Source of the DNA: CAVXYG01 sp963766005
GTDB taxonomy: Bacteria > Actinomycetota > Actinomycetes > S36-B12 > GCA-2699445
Direction: 5' to 3'
Assembly (NCBI GenBank): GCA_963766005.1
Contig: CAVXYG010000016.1
Coordinates: forward strand, 1 to 46,553
Length of the DNA stretch: 46,553 bases
The notes beneath the pieces are model-generated. The model was not told the origin of the DNA and ran no database searches. It saw nothing but the letters and a program-made list of their open reading frames with translations. Position 1 is the stretch's first letter; each line of letters begins with the position of its first letter. Position numbers and translations under genes: made by a program. Below are positions 1 to 8,888 of the stretch, piece by piece.

Positions 1-89
1 CGGCGCTTTGAGCATCGGGCGCAATCCCATGCGGCATGGGTTCTCGCCTGCGTACTGTGGGCCGCGTTCTCCGCGTGGCATATCGCCGC

Positions 90-1994
90 TCACTCCCACG
101 CGTAGGGGTTGAAGGGGATCTCCTCGACGACGCGCCACCCGTTGACTTCCTGCCTGAGCACTAGCTTGGTGTGGAACTCCGACCGGACCTCCCCGATCTC
201 TACTACAACCTCTGTGCCGCGCGACTCGCTGAACCCAGAGCACAGTGCGCCCTCTGGAGCGAGATCTGCGGCGGCGCACGGGCCCGCATAGACCAGCCCC
301 TGGTCGGCGTACCAGGATTGGATAGCGTGCTCGACCGTCCCCGGACTGCTCTGCGCACTGGAACACATGCCGTATCTGGTCACCTGATCGTGCAGCGTGG
401 TCCAAGTGCGCGGACCCAGCACCCCGTCCGCGTACAGCCCCATGTCCTGCTGGAAGGACCGAAGCGCTGCCTGACTCTCGCTGCCCAGCGAGCCATCGGC
501 CGTGATCGGTGCAGAGCCGCCATAACCGAGGAAGTCGAGCGCCCCCTGGGCGCTGCGGATCATCTCCGACTGCGCATCGGTTCCCCCGATTGACCCAGCG
601 CCCCGCCGCAGGAACTCGCCGCCTGCTGATGGGAACTCCGACTGCAAGCAGACGTCGTATGACGCCGTGATCGCAGGGGTCGCGCTCGACGCGGCGGACG
701 CCTGGGACTCGTAGCAGAAGTCCGGGACACCGTTGTCCGGGTTGAATCCCTCTCCCGGGTCGCAGCCGAGCGCGTCCAATTCGGCCCAGACCTGGTCCCA
801 CGGGTCTTCGCTGGCCAGCGGTGCGGTGCTGGCGGCGGTATCGGGCGGCGCGCTGCCGCCGCTGGCGCTTGCCGAGAGCAGGACGCCGCCCAGCGCGACA
901 GACGCGGCCACCAGGCCCAGTGCCGTCGCTGCGATTGCGCGTCCCCGGCGGCGTTTGCCCGGTTGGGCCGTGGCGGTGGCCACGTGGGCTGTGGCGGGCG
1001 GCAGCCCGGGCGCGGGCATCGCGATGGTGGCGTCCCATCGGGTGCCGATGGCTCGGGTGATGTCGTGGATGTGCGCGGTGTCGCCGCCGAGCGCGGTGAT
1101 GACGGCTGCAGGTGCGGGCCGGGACCGGGGGTCGGTGGCGAGCAGTTGCCGGCACAGGTCCTGCAGCGGCGGCGGTACAAGGGCCAGGTCGGCGGTCTGG
1201 TTGACCATGCGGAAGGCGAGCGCTTCGGGGCGGCCCTGGCCGTAGGGGTGGGTGCCGGTGGCGGCGTAGGCCAGGATCAGCCCGAGGGCGAACATGTCGG
1301 TGGCAGGTGTGACGGGCTCGCCGGTCACCTGCTCCGGCGGCATCCAGGCCAGCGAGCCCACCTGGGAGCCGGTGTGGGTGAGGCTGGTGGCGTCGGCGGC
1401 CTGGGAGATGCCGAAGTCGATCACCCTGGGGCCGTGGGCGGACAGGATGACGTTGCTGGGCTTGAGGTCGCGGTGGATGAGCCCGGCGGTGTGGATGGCC
1501 GCGACCGCTTCGGCCAGTCCCAGTCCGAGCAGGCGGACCTGGTCCTCCGGCATCGCGCCGTGCGCCTCGATGTGCTCGGCCAGGGTGGGCCCGGGGATGT
1601 ATTCGGTGGCCGTCCACTGCGGCGTGGCGTCGGTGTCGGCGTCGACCAGCCGGGCGGTGTACTGGCCGCCGACGGCGCGGGCGGCGTGCACCTCCCGGGC
1701 GAATCTGGCGCGGAATTGGGGCTGGTCGGCGATCTCCGGGCGGACCGCCTTCACCGCCACCGTCCGCCCGTCCGGGCCCACCGCGAGGTAGACGATGCCC
1801 ATGCCGCCCTGCCCCAGCCTGCGCACCACCCGGTACGGGCCGACGCTGCTCGGGTCCGCCGCGGCCAGGCCGGGCCCGGCAGCGCTCGCAATAGGCGCCA
1901 CTTGCGCCACCTCTTTCGTGGTCGGGCCGGCACGGCCGGCGGTGTCGTTGTGGGCTGCGGCCCTACGCGGATGAGGCGATCGCGAGGATCGCAA
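90..1994 (-). CDS. Transmembrane Ser/Thr protein kinase with peptidoglycan-binding ectodomain
   Basis: Eukaryotic-type kinase expected to sit in the cytoplasmic membrane and phosphorylate Ser/Thr, with FHA proteins as likely partners. Visible motifs (numbered from the 1994 start): glycine loop GQGGMG near 61-66, VAVK lysine 82, HRDLKPSN at 174-181 and DFG at 193-195. A Gly/Ala-rich transmembrane helix follows near residues 350-375. The extracellular part carries a PG_binding_1-like repeat near 480-545 (GxLGxxTxxxL-type), not PASTA repeats, so it probably senses cell-wall material. The annotated start overlaps the FHA gene by 32 bases. A better-placed start is GTG at 1901 (residue 32), which has an AGAGGTGG ribosome-binding site six bases upstream; it removes a low-complexity leader and leaves the kinase domain intact. 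The FHA gene lies directly upstream on the same strand, making a two-gene signalling operon. Kinase identity is certain; the ligand is inference. Confidence 0.93.
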   Translation of the reverse strand: MRSSRSPHPRRAAAHNDTAGRAGPTTKEVAQVAPIASAAGPGLAAADPSSVGPYRVVRRLGQGGMGIVYLAVGPDGRTVAVKAVRPEIADQPQFRARFAREVHAARAVGGQYTARLVDADTDATPQWTATEYIPGPTLAEHIEAHGAMPEDQVRLLGLGLAEAVAAIHTAGLIHRDLKPSNVILSAHGPRVIDFGISQAADATSLTHTGSQVGSLAWMPPEQVTGEPVTPATDMFALGLILAYAATGTHPYGQGRPEALAFRMVNQTADLALVPPPLQDLCRQLLATDPRSRPAPAAVITALGGDTAHIHDITRAIGTRWDATIAMPAPGLPPATAHVATATAQPGKRRRGRAIAATALGLVAASVALGGVLLSASASGGSAPPDTAASTAPLASEDPWDQVWAELDALGCDPGEGFNPDNGVPDFCYESQASAASSATPAITASYDVCLQSEFPSAGGEFLRRGAGSIGGTDAQSEMIRSAQGALDFLGYGGSAPITADGSLGSESQAALRSFQQDMGLYADGVLGPRTWTTLHDQVTRYGMCSSAQSSPGTVEHAIQSWYADQGLVYAGPCAAADLAPEGALCSGFSESRGTEVVVEIGEVRSEFHTKLVLRQEVNGWRVVEEIPFNPYAWE

Positions 1995-2709
1995 GAATCA
2001 CGAGGATGGTTGCCAGGACGGCGAGGGCAAGCCCGATGGCGTTGAGCCAGATGCCGGCGACCGCTTGGCCGTTGGCGACGCCGGCGGCTTCGGCTTCCTT
2101 GCGCGCGGCCAGGCCGAGCGGCAGGCCGATCAGCGCCAGGACCACGGAGATGAAGGGCAGGAAGAGCAGGACGCCGACGGCCCACGCCACGATCCCGAGG
2201 ACCATGCTGGCGATGCCCTGCTGGCGGCCCGGGATGATGGGCTTCTGGACGTGGGCGATGACCTGCTGCACGCCCTGGATCTGCTGGGCGGGACTCGGTG
2301 CCACTGGAACCCATTCGCCGCTCGCGCTCAGCACGTGGCCGTTGACCACATCGCCGGCCCGGTGAGGTGCTGCGTGCGACGCATCGGGCGTCGCAGCGGC
2401 GACCATCGTGGTCTGCGCCTCGTCGGGCCTTGGATCGTCCTGGATCTGGGCCCCCTCCGAGGTGAGGACGAGGGTCGTCCCACCGATCTGCAGGCGGTCC
2501 CCAGCGCCAGCTGCAGTGGCAGCGGTGACAGGTGTCCCGTTGAGCAGGGTGCCGTTGCCCGAGGCAAGGTCCCGGACTACCCACCCGCCGTCCAACGGCG
2601 TCAGCTCGGCATGGTGGCGCGAGACCCGCCGGTCGTCCAGGACGATGTCATTGTCCTGTGCCCGGCCAACATTCACACGCGTGACGATCTGCGTCGGATC
2701 AGCACTCAT
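1963..2709 (-). CDS. FHA domain protein with C-terminal DUF4190-like membrane domain
   Basis: Phosphothreonine-binding adaptor of 248 residues. The FHA domain occupies roughly residues 10-75 with the canonical GR (15-16), SRHH (30-33) and NG (near 52-58) positions. A charged linker follows, then two strongly hydrophobic segments (MVLGIVAWAVGVLLF type and LALAVLATILVILAIL type) that resemble DUF4190. The protein is therefore likely anchored with the FHA domain in the cytoplasm. I chose ATG 2709 because GGGGGAA lies seven bases upstream; an upstream extension to 3039 is open but has no domain sense and an Arg-rich composition. The downstream kinase gene overlaps the 3' end, so this is probably its substrate or docking partner, which is inference from context. 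Confidence 0.9.
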   Translation of the reverse strand: MSADPTQIVTRVNVGRAQDNDIVLDDRRVSRHHAELTPLDGGWVVRDLASGNGTLLNGTPVTAATAAGAGDRLQIGGTTLVLTSEGAQIQDDPRPDEAQTTMVAAATPDASHAAPHRAGDVVNGHVLSASGEWVPVAPSPAQQIQGVQQVIAHVQKPIIPGRQQGIASMVLGIVAWAVGVLLFLPFISVVLALIGLPLGLAARKEAEAAGVANGQAVAGIWLNAIGLALAVLATILVILAILAIASSA

Positions 2710-3044
2710 CGATCGTTCCCCCGTTTCAAGCGCAGTCAAGCCGGTGCCACGCTGACTGGAGTCTGCCCACGCCGAAGACCGATCAAACGGCGCTCGGAGT
2801 GATCTTTGAGGCGGAAGGTCTGCTAACGCCGTTCCCGTGCGTGACGTGCAGCGCCTCACAACGGGCTCTGCGTTGCGGCCGGGTGCGGGGGGCGCATCTG
2901 CTGCACCCTTGTGCTGCAGACCGCCTTCGCCGCGCACCCGCACCTGACCCCTGGCTGCACCACCACGGCACACGGAACAGCACCACCACAGCATCGGCCT
3001 CCGACCCATCAGCCGACGGTCATGAGTCTCGCGGCCCACTCCAC
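2710..3044. other. Intergenic region, no gene seen
   Basis: About 335 bases upstream of the FHA gene. Both strands have open frames but their composition is Arg/Pro/His-rich with no domain resemblance, so I call none of them. The promoter of the FHA-kinase operon should lie here; I see no clear -35/-10 pair. Confidence 0.4.
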
Positions 3045-3179
3045 CTAGTCAGCCGGGCGCAAGGCCTCGGCGAGTCTGACCGCGACTCGGGCGACCGTGC
3101 TCAGCAACTGCGGTGCTGCCGCGGCGATCGAGTTGTGCACGACGTGCTCGGGCGGGTAGCGGACCAGGATCTCGGCCAC
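3045..3179 (-). CDS. Possible 44-residue protein or gene remnant
   Basis: A short frame starting at GTG 3179 (GGGGAT nine bases upstream) and ending TAG at 3045. Third codon positions are strongly G/C and the composition is protein-like: an amphipathic stretch rich in Val, Ala, Ile and Leu (starts VAEILVRYPPEHVV, ends LAEALRPAD). It lies 29 bases downstream of the serine hydrolase on the same strand and could be cotranscribed with it. It could equally be the C-terminal stub of a deleted gene, since the open frame continues upstream past the GTG. I do not recognise a family. Confidence 0.3.
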   Translation of the reverse strand: MAEILVRYPPEHVVHNSIAAAAPQLLSTVARVAVRLAEALRPAD

Positions 3180-3208
3180 CCGCGCTATCCCCGGGCATCC
3201 GGCAAGCG

Positions 3209-4660
3209 CTACGTGGTCTCCGCCACGAGAGCCGGTGCCCGCTCGCTCGCGGTGCCAGACCGTCCGGTGTAGGCCACGCCGAGCCTGAAGACTGCCCACA
3301 GCACGCCGGTGACCGCGGTCGCGGTGAGCACCAGTCCGAAGTCGGGCTGGAAGAGTCGTAGCGTGCTCAGCGGTGCGCCGAACAGGGTCGGGACGAGGGA
3401 GAGGATGAACCACGCTGCCACGGAGGTCGTGAGCAGCGGGAACCAGAGGCTGAACAGGCCGGCGAAGCCGGACTTGGCGCGGATGGTTTCGCGGTGGCGC
3501 CACGCCCAGACCATGCTGAGCACGTAGACGATCGGTAGCAGCGTCAACCCGATGAACAGGGCCTTCTGAGCCCACCGAGAGCCCTCGCCGGTGTAGTCGA
3601 GGCCCAGTGCCCTGGCCGTGATGCCGTTGCGGAGCTCGGTCGTCTCGCCGAAGCCGATGCCGCTGCCCCCGTTGACCAGGACGACGACGCCCTCGTTCTC
3701 GGCGGGTGCCATCGTGGCCAGCGTCTCGATGCCGGGGACCGACCCGGAGTGCCAGACGGTGCCGTTGTCGGAGTCGATGAACCAGCCGAAACCGTAGAAG
3801 GGCGACGCCGCGCTGGCCGGACGCATCATCATCGCCTTGCCGCCGGCGCTGAGCACGTCGTCCTCGCCGTTCATCATCATCCGCAGGTAGCGCGCCACGT
3901 CGTTGGCGCTGGCGATGATCCCGCCTTGCGGCGCCGTTGCCCGGTCGGTCGTGTTGCCAGGCAGCGGTCGCTTGGTGCCGAACCATGGTCGGTGGCCCGT
4001 GGCCATGGACGGGTATGCCTCGCCGTCGGCGACGAAGCTGTCGTCCATGCCGAGCGGCTCGAGGATGTTGTCTGTGACGTAGGTCTGGTAGTCCTGCCCA
4101 CTGACCACCTCGATGAGGCGACCGAGAACCTGGTAGTTGGTGTTCGAGTACTCGAACCGCTCGTCGGGTTCGTAGGCGGGGGTCAGCTGTGCGACCTGGT
4201 CGACAGCGCGCTCGAGCGCGTCCTGGCCGGCGGTGGCGTCCGCGTGCGAGGCGTTGCCCTGCAGCGTGGAGAAGCCGCTCGTGTGGCTGAGCAGCTGCCG
4301 GATCGTGACGTCGCCGGCAGGCTGGCCTGCGAACTCGTCGAGGTACTGCGACACCTCGCCGTCCAGGTCGACCTCACCGGCCTCGACCAGCTGCATCACG
4401 GCCAGCGCCGTGAAGCTCTTGGAGATCGAGCCGATCACGAAGGGTGTGTCGGGCGTGACGTCGTCGTCGGTGCCGCTCTTCACGACACCGCGGGCGCCGA
4501 CCGGACCGATGTCGTCATCGGCCACGACGGCATAGGCCAGCCCCGGCACGCCGGACGCGGGCATCTCGGCATCGATGAAGCTCTCGATCGAAGTGTCAGC
4601 ACCACTTGCGGGCAGGGCGACGCCGAGGCCGACGGCCAGCACAGCCAACACGTGCCACAT
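3209..4660 (-). CDS. Beta-lactamase-family serine hydrolase with C-terminal membrane helices
   Basis: Class C beta-lactamase/CubicO-type hydrolase (PF00144 family) of 483 residues. The catalytic SxxK is SISK at 78-81, the second motif is YSN at 171-173, and a HSG triad (WHSGSVPG) occurs near residue 310 in place of KTG. A signal-like hydrophobic segment covers residues 3-20 but lacks the usual positive N-terminus. After about residue 360 there are several hydrophobic segments (IGLTLLPIVYVLSMVW and others), so the catalytic domain should face outside and be tethered by a C-terminal membrane domain. This resembles actinobacterial D-aminopeptidase/esterase-like proteins with a membrane tail. The substrate (peptide, D-amino acid peptide or ester) cannot be told from the sequence. 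No beta-lactam resistance role is implied. Confidence 0.88.
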   Translation of the reverse strand: MWHVLAVLAVGLGVALPASGADTSIESFIDAEMPASGVPGLAYAVVADDDIGPVGARGVVKSGTDDDVTPDTPFVIGSISKSFTALAVMQLVEAGEVDLDGEVSQYLDEFAGQPAGDVTIRQLLSHTSGFSTLQGNASHADATAGQDALERAVDQVAQLTPAYEPDERFEYSNTNYQVLGRLIEVVSGQDYQTYVTDNILEPLGMDDSFVADGEAYPSMATGHRPWFGTKRPLPGNTTDRATAPQGGIIASANDVARYLRMMMNGEDDVLSAGGKAMMMRPASAASPFYGFGWFIDSDNGTVWHSGSVPGIETLATMAPAENEGVVVLVNGGSGIGFGETTELRNGITARALGLDYTGEGSRWAQKALFIGLTLLPIVYVLSMVWAWRHRETIRAKSGFAGLFSLWFPLLTTSVAAWFILSLVPTLFGAPLSTLRLFQPDFGLVLTATAVTGVLWAVFRLGVAYTGRSGTASERAPALVAETT

Positions 4661-4702
4661 CGGTCATGCCCTCATCTCGGTCATGGTGCAGGTGGTGGTG
4701 CG

Positions 4703-4891
4703 TCAGCCCGGCTCGTCGGGAGTGATCGAGATGACGATTTTACCGGTGTGCTGCTGGGCGCCAAAGCGTCCGAACGCCTCGGCGACATCGTCGAGGCGGA
4801 GAGACGCCGTCGATCCCGGCAGCACCGACCCCGTCTCGACCAGGCGCGCGAGCATCGCCATCTCGTCCGGGTCGTTGGGCTTCCAGAAGGG
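4703..4891 (-). pseudogene. C-terminal remnant of a zinc-type alcohol dehydrogenase/quinone reductase
   Basis: The last 60 or so residues of an MDR-superfamily NAD(P)-dependent dehydrogenase are recognisable: FWKPNDPDEMAMLARLVETG, then a LRLDDVAEAFGRFGAQQHTGKIVISI-type ending, which is the usual C-terminus of the family. Everything upstream, including the catalytic domain and Rossmann fold, is missing; the preceding frame is Arg/Ala-rich and unrelated. The fragment sits between the serine hydrolase and the helicase, on the hydrolase strand, and has no start of its own. I infer a deletion that removed the 5' nine-tenths of the gene. Confidence 0.65.
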
Positions 4892-5058
4892 CAGGCCGAC
4901 CGCCGACGCCGCCGACCGCCGACCGCCAAGAGAGCGCCTGAGGCGCATGACCGCTCCACCGGCCGCGGAGCCGGTGGGCGGCACGGCCACCCGACCGTGC
5001 GATGCGCGCGAAGAGTCTCACTCGGAGCGCCGGGGCCGGCCAGCACCCACCGCCCGCC

Positions 5059-5064
5059 TACCCT
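5059..5064 (+). promoter_or_regulatory. Likely -10 box of a leaderless transcript
   Basis: TACCCT followed by six bases and then ATG 5071. The reading frame from 5071 has protein-like codon use for about 30 codons and then gives way to the helicase frame, which suggests 5071 is the native start of the SNF2 gene. Confidence 0.45.
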
Positions 5065-5149
5065 GGCCCCATGGACCCCGACGGCGTGGACCTGCTGCTC
5101 GACGAGCAGGGCCTGTGGACCACAGCGCCCGGGCCCGGGGCGGGGGTCG

Positions 5150-7681
5150 ATGCGGCCGGTGCCCGGACCCGGCGGGGTGTCCCGGCAGCAACTCTGGCCG
5201 ATCCCGATCGACGCCGAACTCGGTGCCGCGCTGGCCGACCTGCTGTCGCTGCCCGACCAGGCGCCGACCGCTCGGGCCGCGGCGCTGGCGCGATTGGTGG
5301 CGGCCCAGTTTGCCGCCGCGGCCGAGTCGGTGGTGCCGTCGCGCACGGGGTGGCGCGCGGCCCCGGGGCCGCAGCGCACCGCCGCCCTCGACGACGCGGT
5401 CGCCGCCTGCCTGGCCGTGGCCGCCGTGCACGCCGATGACCCCGCCGACCGCCTCGCCGAGTTCTGCAGCGAGGTGACCCAGACCAGGCTGCGCGGCATG
5501 CCACCCCTGGACGCCCCCGCGCGCTGGGCCGATCACGTCATCGCCCGCAGCGCCGCGAACGCCCGGACCGCCCTGGTGCTGGGCTCGCCGCAGGAGGACG
5601 CCCAGGGTTGGAGCCTGGCCCCGATCGCGATCCGCCTCGACGAACCGACGACCCGGTTCCCGCCGGCGACCGCGGATCCGTCCCTGTTCGGGGCGACGGA
5701 GGCGATCTGGGGCCGATGGCGCGACGCCGAGGCACAGGCGTTGCGCCGCGCCTGGGGCAGGGCGCTGCCCCACGTCCTGGACGCCCTCGCCGAGGGCGGG
5801 CCGATCGACCTCGACGTGCCCGAGGTGCTGCTGCTGCTCGATCAAGTCGCCGACCGCCTCGCGGCCGCCGGCTTCGACGTGATCGCCCCCGGCGGGCTGT
5901 TGCGCGTCGCCCCGGTGCGCCGGCGCCTGGCGACCGAGGGCTCCGGCGCGGGCACGCTGCAGGTCGCGGGCCTGGGCTTGGCCGCGGAGATCCTGGTCGA
6001 CGGCGCCACCCTGACCGACGCCGAGCTCGCAAGCCTGGCGGCGTCGAAGTCCGAACTGGTGTCCGTGGGCGGACGGTGGCTGCGAATCGGCGCGGCGGAC
6101 CGGGACCGGCTGGCGGCCCTGGCCCGCCGCCTGCGCCGACCGGTCACCCCGGCTGACCTGCTGGCCGATGAGGCCTTCGACGGGGTCGAGGTGGACGCCG
6201 CGCAGATCCTGCCAGCGGGACTGCGCCCGGCGCGCGACGTGCCCGTCCCGACGGGCGTCGACGCGACCCTGCGCCACTATCAGCAGGCGGGGCTGGCGTG
6301 GCTGACGTGGTTGGCCGACAACGAAGTCGGCGGGGTGCTGGCTGACGACATGGGCCTGGGCAAGACGCTGCAGGTCCTCACCTGGATCGCGGCGGACCAT
6401 GCCGGCCCCACGCTGGTGGTGTGCCCGATGACCCTGGTGGACACCTGGATCCGCCAGGCCGAGCAGTTCACCCCCGCCCTGCGGGTGGCGGCGTTCCACG
6501 GCGCCGACCGGGGCAGCATCGGCGACCTCGCCGCGGGCGCCGACGTGATCGTCACGACCTACGGGCTGCTGGCGCGCGACGAGGGCTTCGCCGAGGTGGC
6601 GTGGCACCGGGTGGTCCTGGATGAGGCGCAGGCCATCAAGAACCCCGATACCCGCGCCGCTCGGGCGGCCCGGGCGCTGACTGCGCGGCATCGGTTGGCC
6701 GTCACCGGCACCCCGGTGGAGAACCACCTCGGCGATCTGTGGTCGCTGTTCGCGTTCGCCGCTCCCGGGCTGCTGCCGCGGCGCAAGCAGTTCCATCAGC
6801 GCTTCTCCGGCGACGACGAGGACGCGATGGCGAGGCTGCGCGCCGTGGTGGCGCCGTTCGTGCTGCGCCGCACCAAGACCGACCCGGGCATCGCGCCGGA
6901 CCTGCCGGACCGGCAGGTGATCCGGGTGGACTGCGAGCTGACGAAGGAACAGGTGGGCGCCTACGAGGCGGTCGTGGCGGACCTGATGGGCGAGCTCGAC
7001 GCGCTGCGCCAGGCGGCCGGCGCGGCGGAGCAGCCGGGTGTGGGCCGGCGTGCCGCGGTGCTGGGCGGGATCGCCCGGCTGAAGCAGATCTGCGTCCATC
7101 CGTCCCTGCTCACCGAGTCCCGCCGCGGCCTGCGCCACCGCTCCGGGAAGCTCGCACGGCTGGAGGAGTTGACCGGCCAGATCGTGGACGAGGGCCAGGC
7201 GGTCGTGGTGTTCACCCAGTTCGCCTCGTTCGTGCCGGATCTGGCGATACACCTGCGGGAGGTGCTCGGCGTGGAGGTGGCGACGCTGACCGGTGCCGAC
7301 TCCCGATCGGCGCGCGCCGCCACCGTGGCCAGGTTCGGCGAGGCCGATGGGCCGCCGATCCTCATCGCGTCGCTGAAGGCCGGGGGCACCGGGCTGACCC
7401 TGGTCCGCGCGAACCACGTCATCCACCTCGATCGCTGGTGGAATCCTGCCGTGGAGGATCAGGCGTCGGACCGGGTGTGGCGGATCGGCCAGCATCAGAA
7501 GGTGTCGGTCCATGTGCTGGTGTGCCCGGGCACGCTGGAGGAGAAGATCGACGCCGCCCTGGCGGCCAAGCGCAAGGTCGCCGACGCCGTCGTGCGGTCC
7601 ACCGAGACCGCGGTGACCGAGCTCGGCGACGCGGAACTGGCCGCGCTGGTCGGGCTGGTCCGGGAACGGGTGCTGGCATGA
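5150..7681 (+). CDS. SNF2-family DEAD/DEAH helicase (5' end probably frameshifted)
   Basis: Swi2/Snf2 ATP-dependent DNA translocase. The frame from ATG 5150 gives 843 residues. Walker A region is LADDMGLGKT, Walker B is LDEAQ (the DEAQ variant), motif III TGTPVENHLGDLWSL, and the C-terminal RecA lobe has TGADS, LKAGGTGLTL and DRWWNPAVEDQASDRVWRIGQ. The N-terminal 350 residues match the DUF3670-like region of bacterial Snf2 proteins. The native start is probably 5071, which opens a plausible N-terminus (MDPDGVDLLLDEQGLW) in another frame and follows a TACCCT box. The two frames would join if one base in the G-run near 5136-5146 were extra. The stop overlaps the SWIM gene start (ATGA). Snf2-SWIM pairs are common in Actinomycetota and are thought to act on DNA or nucleoprotein. 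Confidence 0.92.
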   Translation: MRPVPGPGGVSRQQLWPIPIDAELGAALADLLSLPDQAPTARAAALARLVAAQFAAAAESVVPSRTGWRAAPGPQRTAALDDAVAACLAVAAVHADDPADRLAEFCSEVTQTRLRGMPPLDAPARWADHVIARSAANARTALVLGSPQEDAQGWSLAPIAIRLDEPTTRFPPATADPSLFGATEAIWGRWRDAEAQALRRAWGRALPHVLDALAEGGPIDLDVPEVLLLLDQVADRLAAAGFDVIAPGGLLRVAPVRRRLATEGSGAGTLQVAGLGLAAEILVDGATLTDAELASLAASKSELVSVGGRWLRIGAADRDRLAALARRLRRPVTPADLLADEAFDGVEVDAAQILPAGLRPARDVPVPTGVDATLRHYQQAGLAWLTWLADNEVGGVLADDMGLGKTLQVLTWIAADHAGPTLVVCPMTLVDTWIRQAEQFTPALRVAAFHGADRGSIGDLAAGADVIVTTYGLLARDEGFAEVAWHRVVLDEAQAIKNPDTRAARAARALTARHRLAVTGTPVENHLGDLWSLFAFAAPGLLPRRKQFHQRFSGDDEDAMARLRAVVAPFVLRRTKTDPGIAPDLPDRQVIRVDCELTKEQVGAYEAVVADLMGELDALRQAAGAAEQPGVGRRAAVLGGIARLKQICVHPSLLTESRRGLRHRSGKLARLEELTGQIVDEGQAVVVFTQFASFVPDLAIHLREVLGVEVATLTGADSRSARAATVARFGEADGPPILIASLKAGGTGLTLVRANHVIHLDRWWNPAVEDQASDRVWRIGQHQKVSVHVLVCPGTLEEKIDAALAAKRKVADAVVRSTETAVTELGDAELAALVGLVRERVLA

Positions 7682-8262
7682 GTCCCCGCTCGGGAGGCTG
7701 GTCGGACTACCGCCCGGCGCCGCGCCGGTCCGTCGAGGGCGGCGTGGCGGTCGCCAAACCGGGCAAGGTGTCCCATCCGGTGGCGGTCGATCTGCTCGAC
7801 GCGGCACAGCTGGAGGCAGGGCCGCAGTTCCTGGCGCGCGGTCGCACCTACGCCCGCGCCGGGCAGGTGATGGCGCTGGCGATGAGCGACGCCGAGATCA
7901 CCGCCGAGATCCAGGGCACCGAACGCAGGCCGTACCAGGTGCGGCTGTTCCGCACCAGCATCTCCGGCACGGACCGGGTCGGGGCCGACTGCACCTGTCC
8001 CTACGGCTGCGACCACGGATGGTGCAAGCACGCGGCGGCGCTGGCGTACGTCGCGGCCGCCCTGCTGGACCGGGAGGCCGGGGCCCGCGCCCGGTGGACG
8101 GGGGAGGGCGGCGACGAGGAAGGGTCAGTGCTGGCGGGTCTGGTGCCGGCCTCGGCGCTCGTGCTGGATGACGCGACCTTGGCGGCGCTGCGGTCCGCAC
8201 CGCCGCCGCACGACCCGGAGCAGTCGTTGCGGTGGGCGGCCGGGATCGTGCCGCTGCCGTGA
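7678..8262 (+). CDS. SWIM zinc-finger protein
   Basis: 194-residue protein with a SWIM motif CTCPYGCDHGWCKH near residues 103-116 (CxCx(n)CxH), which binds zinc and is linked to DNA or protein binding. The ATG overlaps the SNF2 stop by four bases (ATGA), so translation is coupled. The N-terminus starts with a basic Ser/Arg-rich stretch, and the C-terminus beyond about residue 130 is acidic then Pro-rich. It is shorter than many SWIM proteins of this operon type, which often run 250-450 residues, but it ends cleanly with a TGA and the sequence after it is unrelated. The partner is almost certainly the upstream helicase; the shared substrate is unknown. Confidence 0.88.
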   Translation: MSPRSGGWSDYRPAPRRSVEGGVAVAKPGKVSHPVAVDLLDAAQLEAGPQFLARGRTYARAGQVMALAMSDAEITAEIQGTERRPYQVRLFRTSISGTDRVGADCTCPYGCDHGWCKHAAALAYVAAALLDREAGARARWTGEGGDEEGSVLAGLVPASALVLDDATLAALRSAPPPHDPEQSLRWAAGIVPLP

Positions 8263-8520
8263 CGTGCAGGGGCGTCGCGCGGTCGACGCCGCCGTGGGGC
8301 TGAGCGGTTCTGGTCGATGACGCGGGATCACCGCACGGCGGTGGGGATCGTTGCATCTGCCGGACTGCGGGATCCTGCCGGGCCGGTCACGGGTGTTCCC
8401 CCGACCTGCCCGCGCTGCTCCGCTTGGCCGGCGGCACGCTCGGCACGATCCGGGTCTGCTTCGCAACGGGTATCGAGGGGAGCCTTCCCATGGCTCGATG
8501 GGCCGAGAGTCCCCCGGCCG

Positions 8521-8830
8521 CGGACAACGCCGCGATGGAGAACTGCTGCTCCCTGCTGCGGGGCAACGTCCTGGACCGCCGCGGGTGGCACAGCCGCGAC
8601 CGGTTGCGCCTGGCCCTCGTGTCACGGATCTGGCCGGACCTACCACCGCCGACGCTGCCAGGGCGGACCTACCACCGCCGACGCTGCCAGGGCGGACCTA
8701 CCACCGCCGACGCTGCCAGGCGGACAACGCCGCGATGGAGAACTGCTGCTCCCTGCTGCGGGGCAACGTCCTGGACCGCCGCGGGTGGCACAGCCGCGAC
8801 CGGTTGCGCCTGGCCCTCGTGTCACGGATC
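8521..8830 (+). repeat. 110-bp perfect direct repeat, 200-bp period
   Basis: Bases 8521-8630 recur without a difference at 8721-8830. Both copies cover the same IS3 transposase segment. The 90 bases between them are occupied by the 29-bp repeats. Perfect identity in otherwise decayed DNA means a recent tandem duplication or an assembly artefact. Confidence 0.9.
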
Positions 8831-8888
8831 GGCGGACCTACCACCGCCGACGCTGCCAGGGCGGACCTACCACCGCCGACGCCGCCAG
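8635..8888 (+). repeat. 29-bp tandem repeat, three plus two copies
   Basis: A 29-base unit beginning CGGACCTACCACC starts at 8635, 8664 and 8693, and again at 8833 and 8862 after the second 110-bp copy; the last copy differs (GCCGCCAG). The unit encodes the RTYHRRR(C/R)Q segment of the transposase. Because 29 is not a multiple of three, each copy shifts the frame. There are no spacers between units, so this is not a CRISPR. Confidence 0.9.

Noticed and set aside
3209..4660. Beta-lactam resistance gene
   Set aside because: SISK and YSN fit the wider serine-hydrolase family, the third motif is HSG and a multi-helix tail follows; not a dedicated lactamase.
5018..7807. Long open frame of about 900 codons on the minus strand through the helicase
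   Set aside because: Antisense shadow caused by high GC; Arg/Gly/Gln/His-rich with no domain, while the plus strand has full helicase motifs.
8635..8888. 29-bp repeats as a CRISPR array
   Set aside because: Units are contiguous with no spacers, encode a transposase segment and no cas genes are near.
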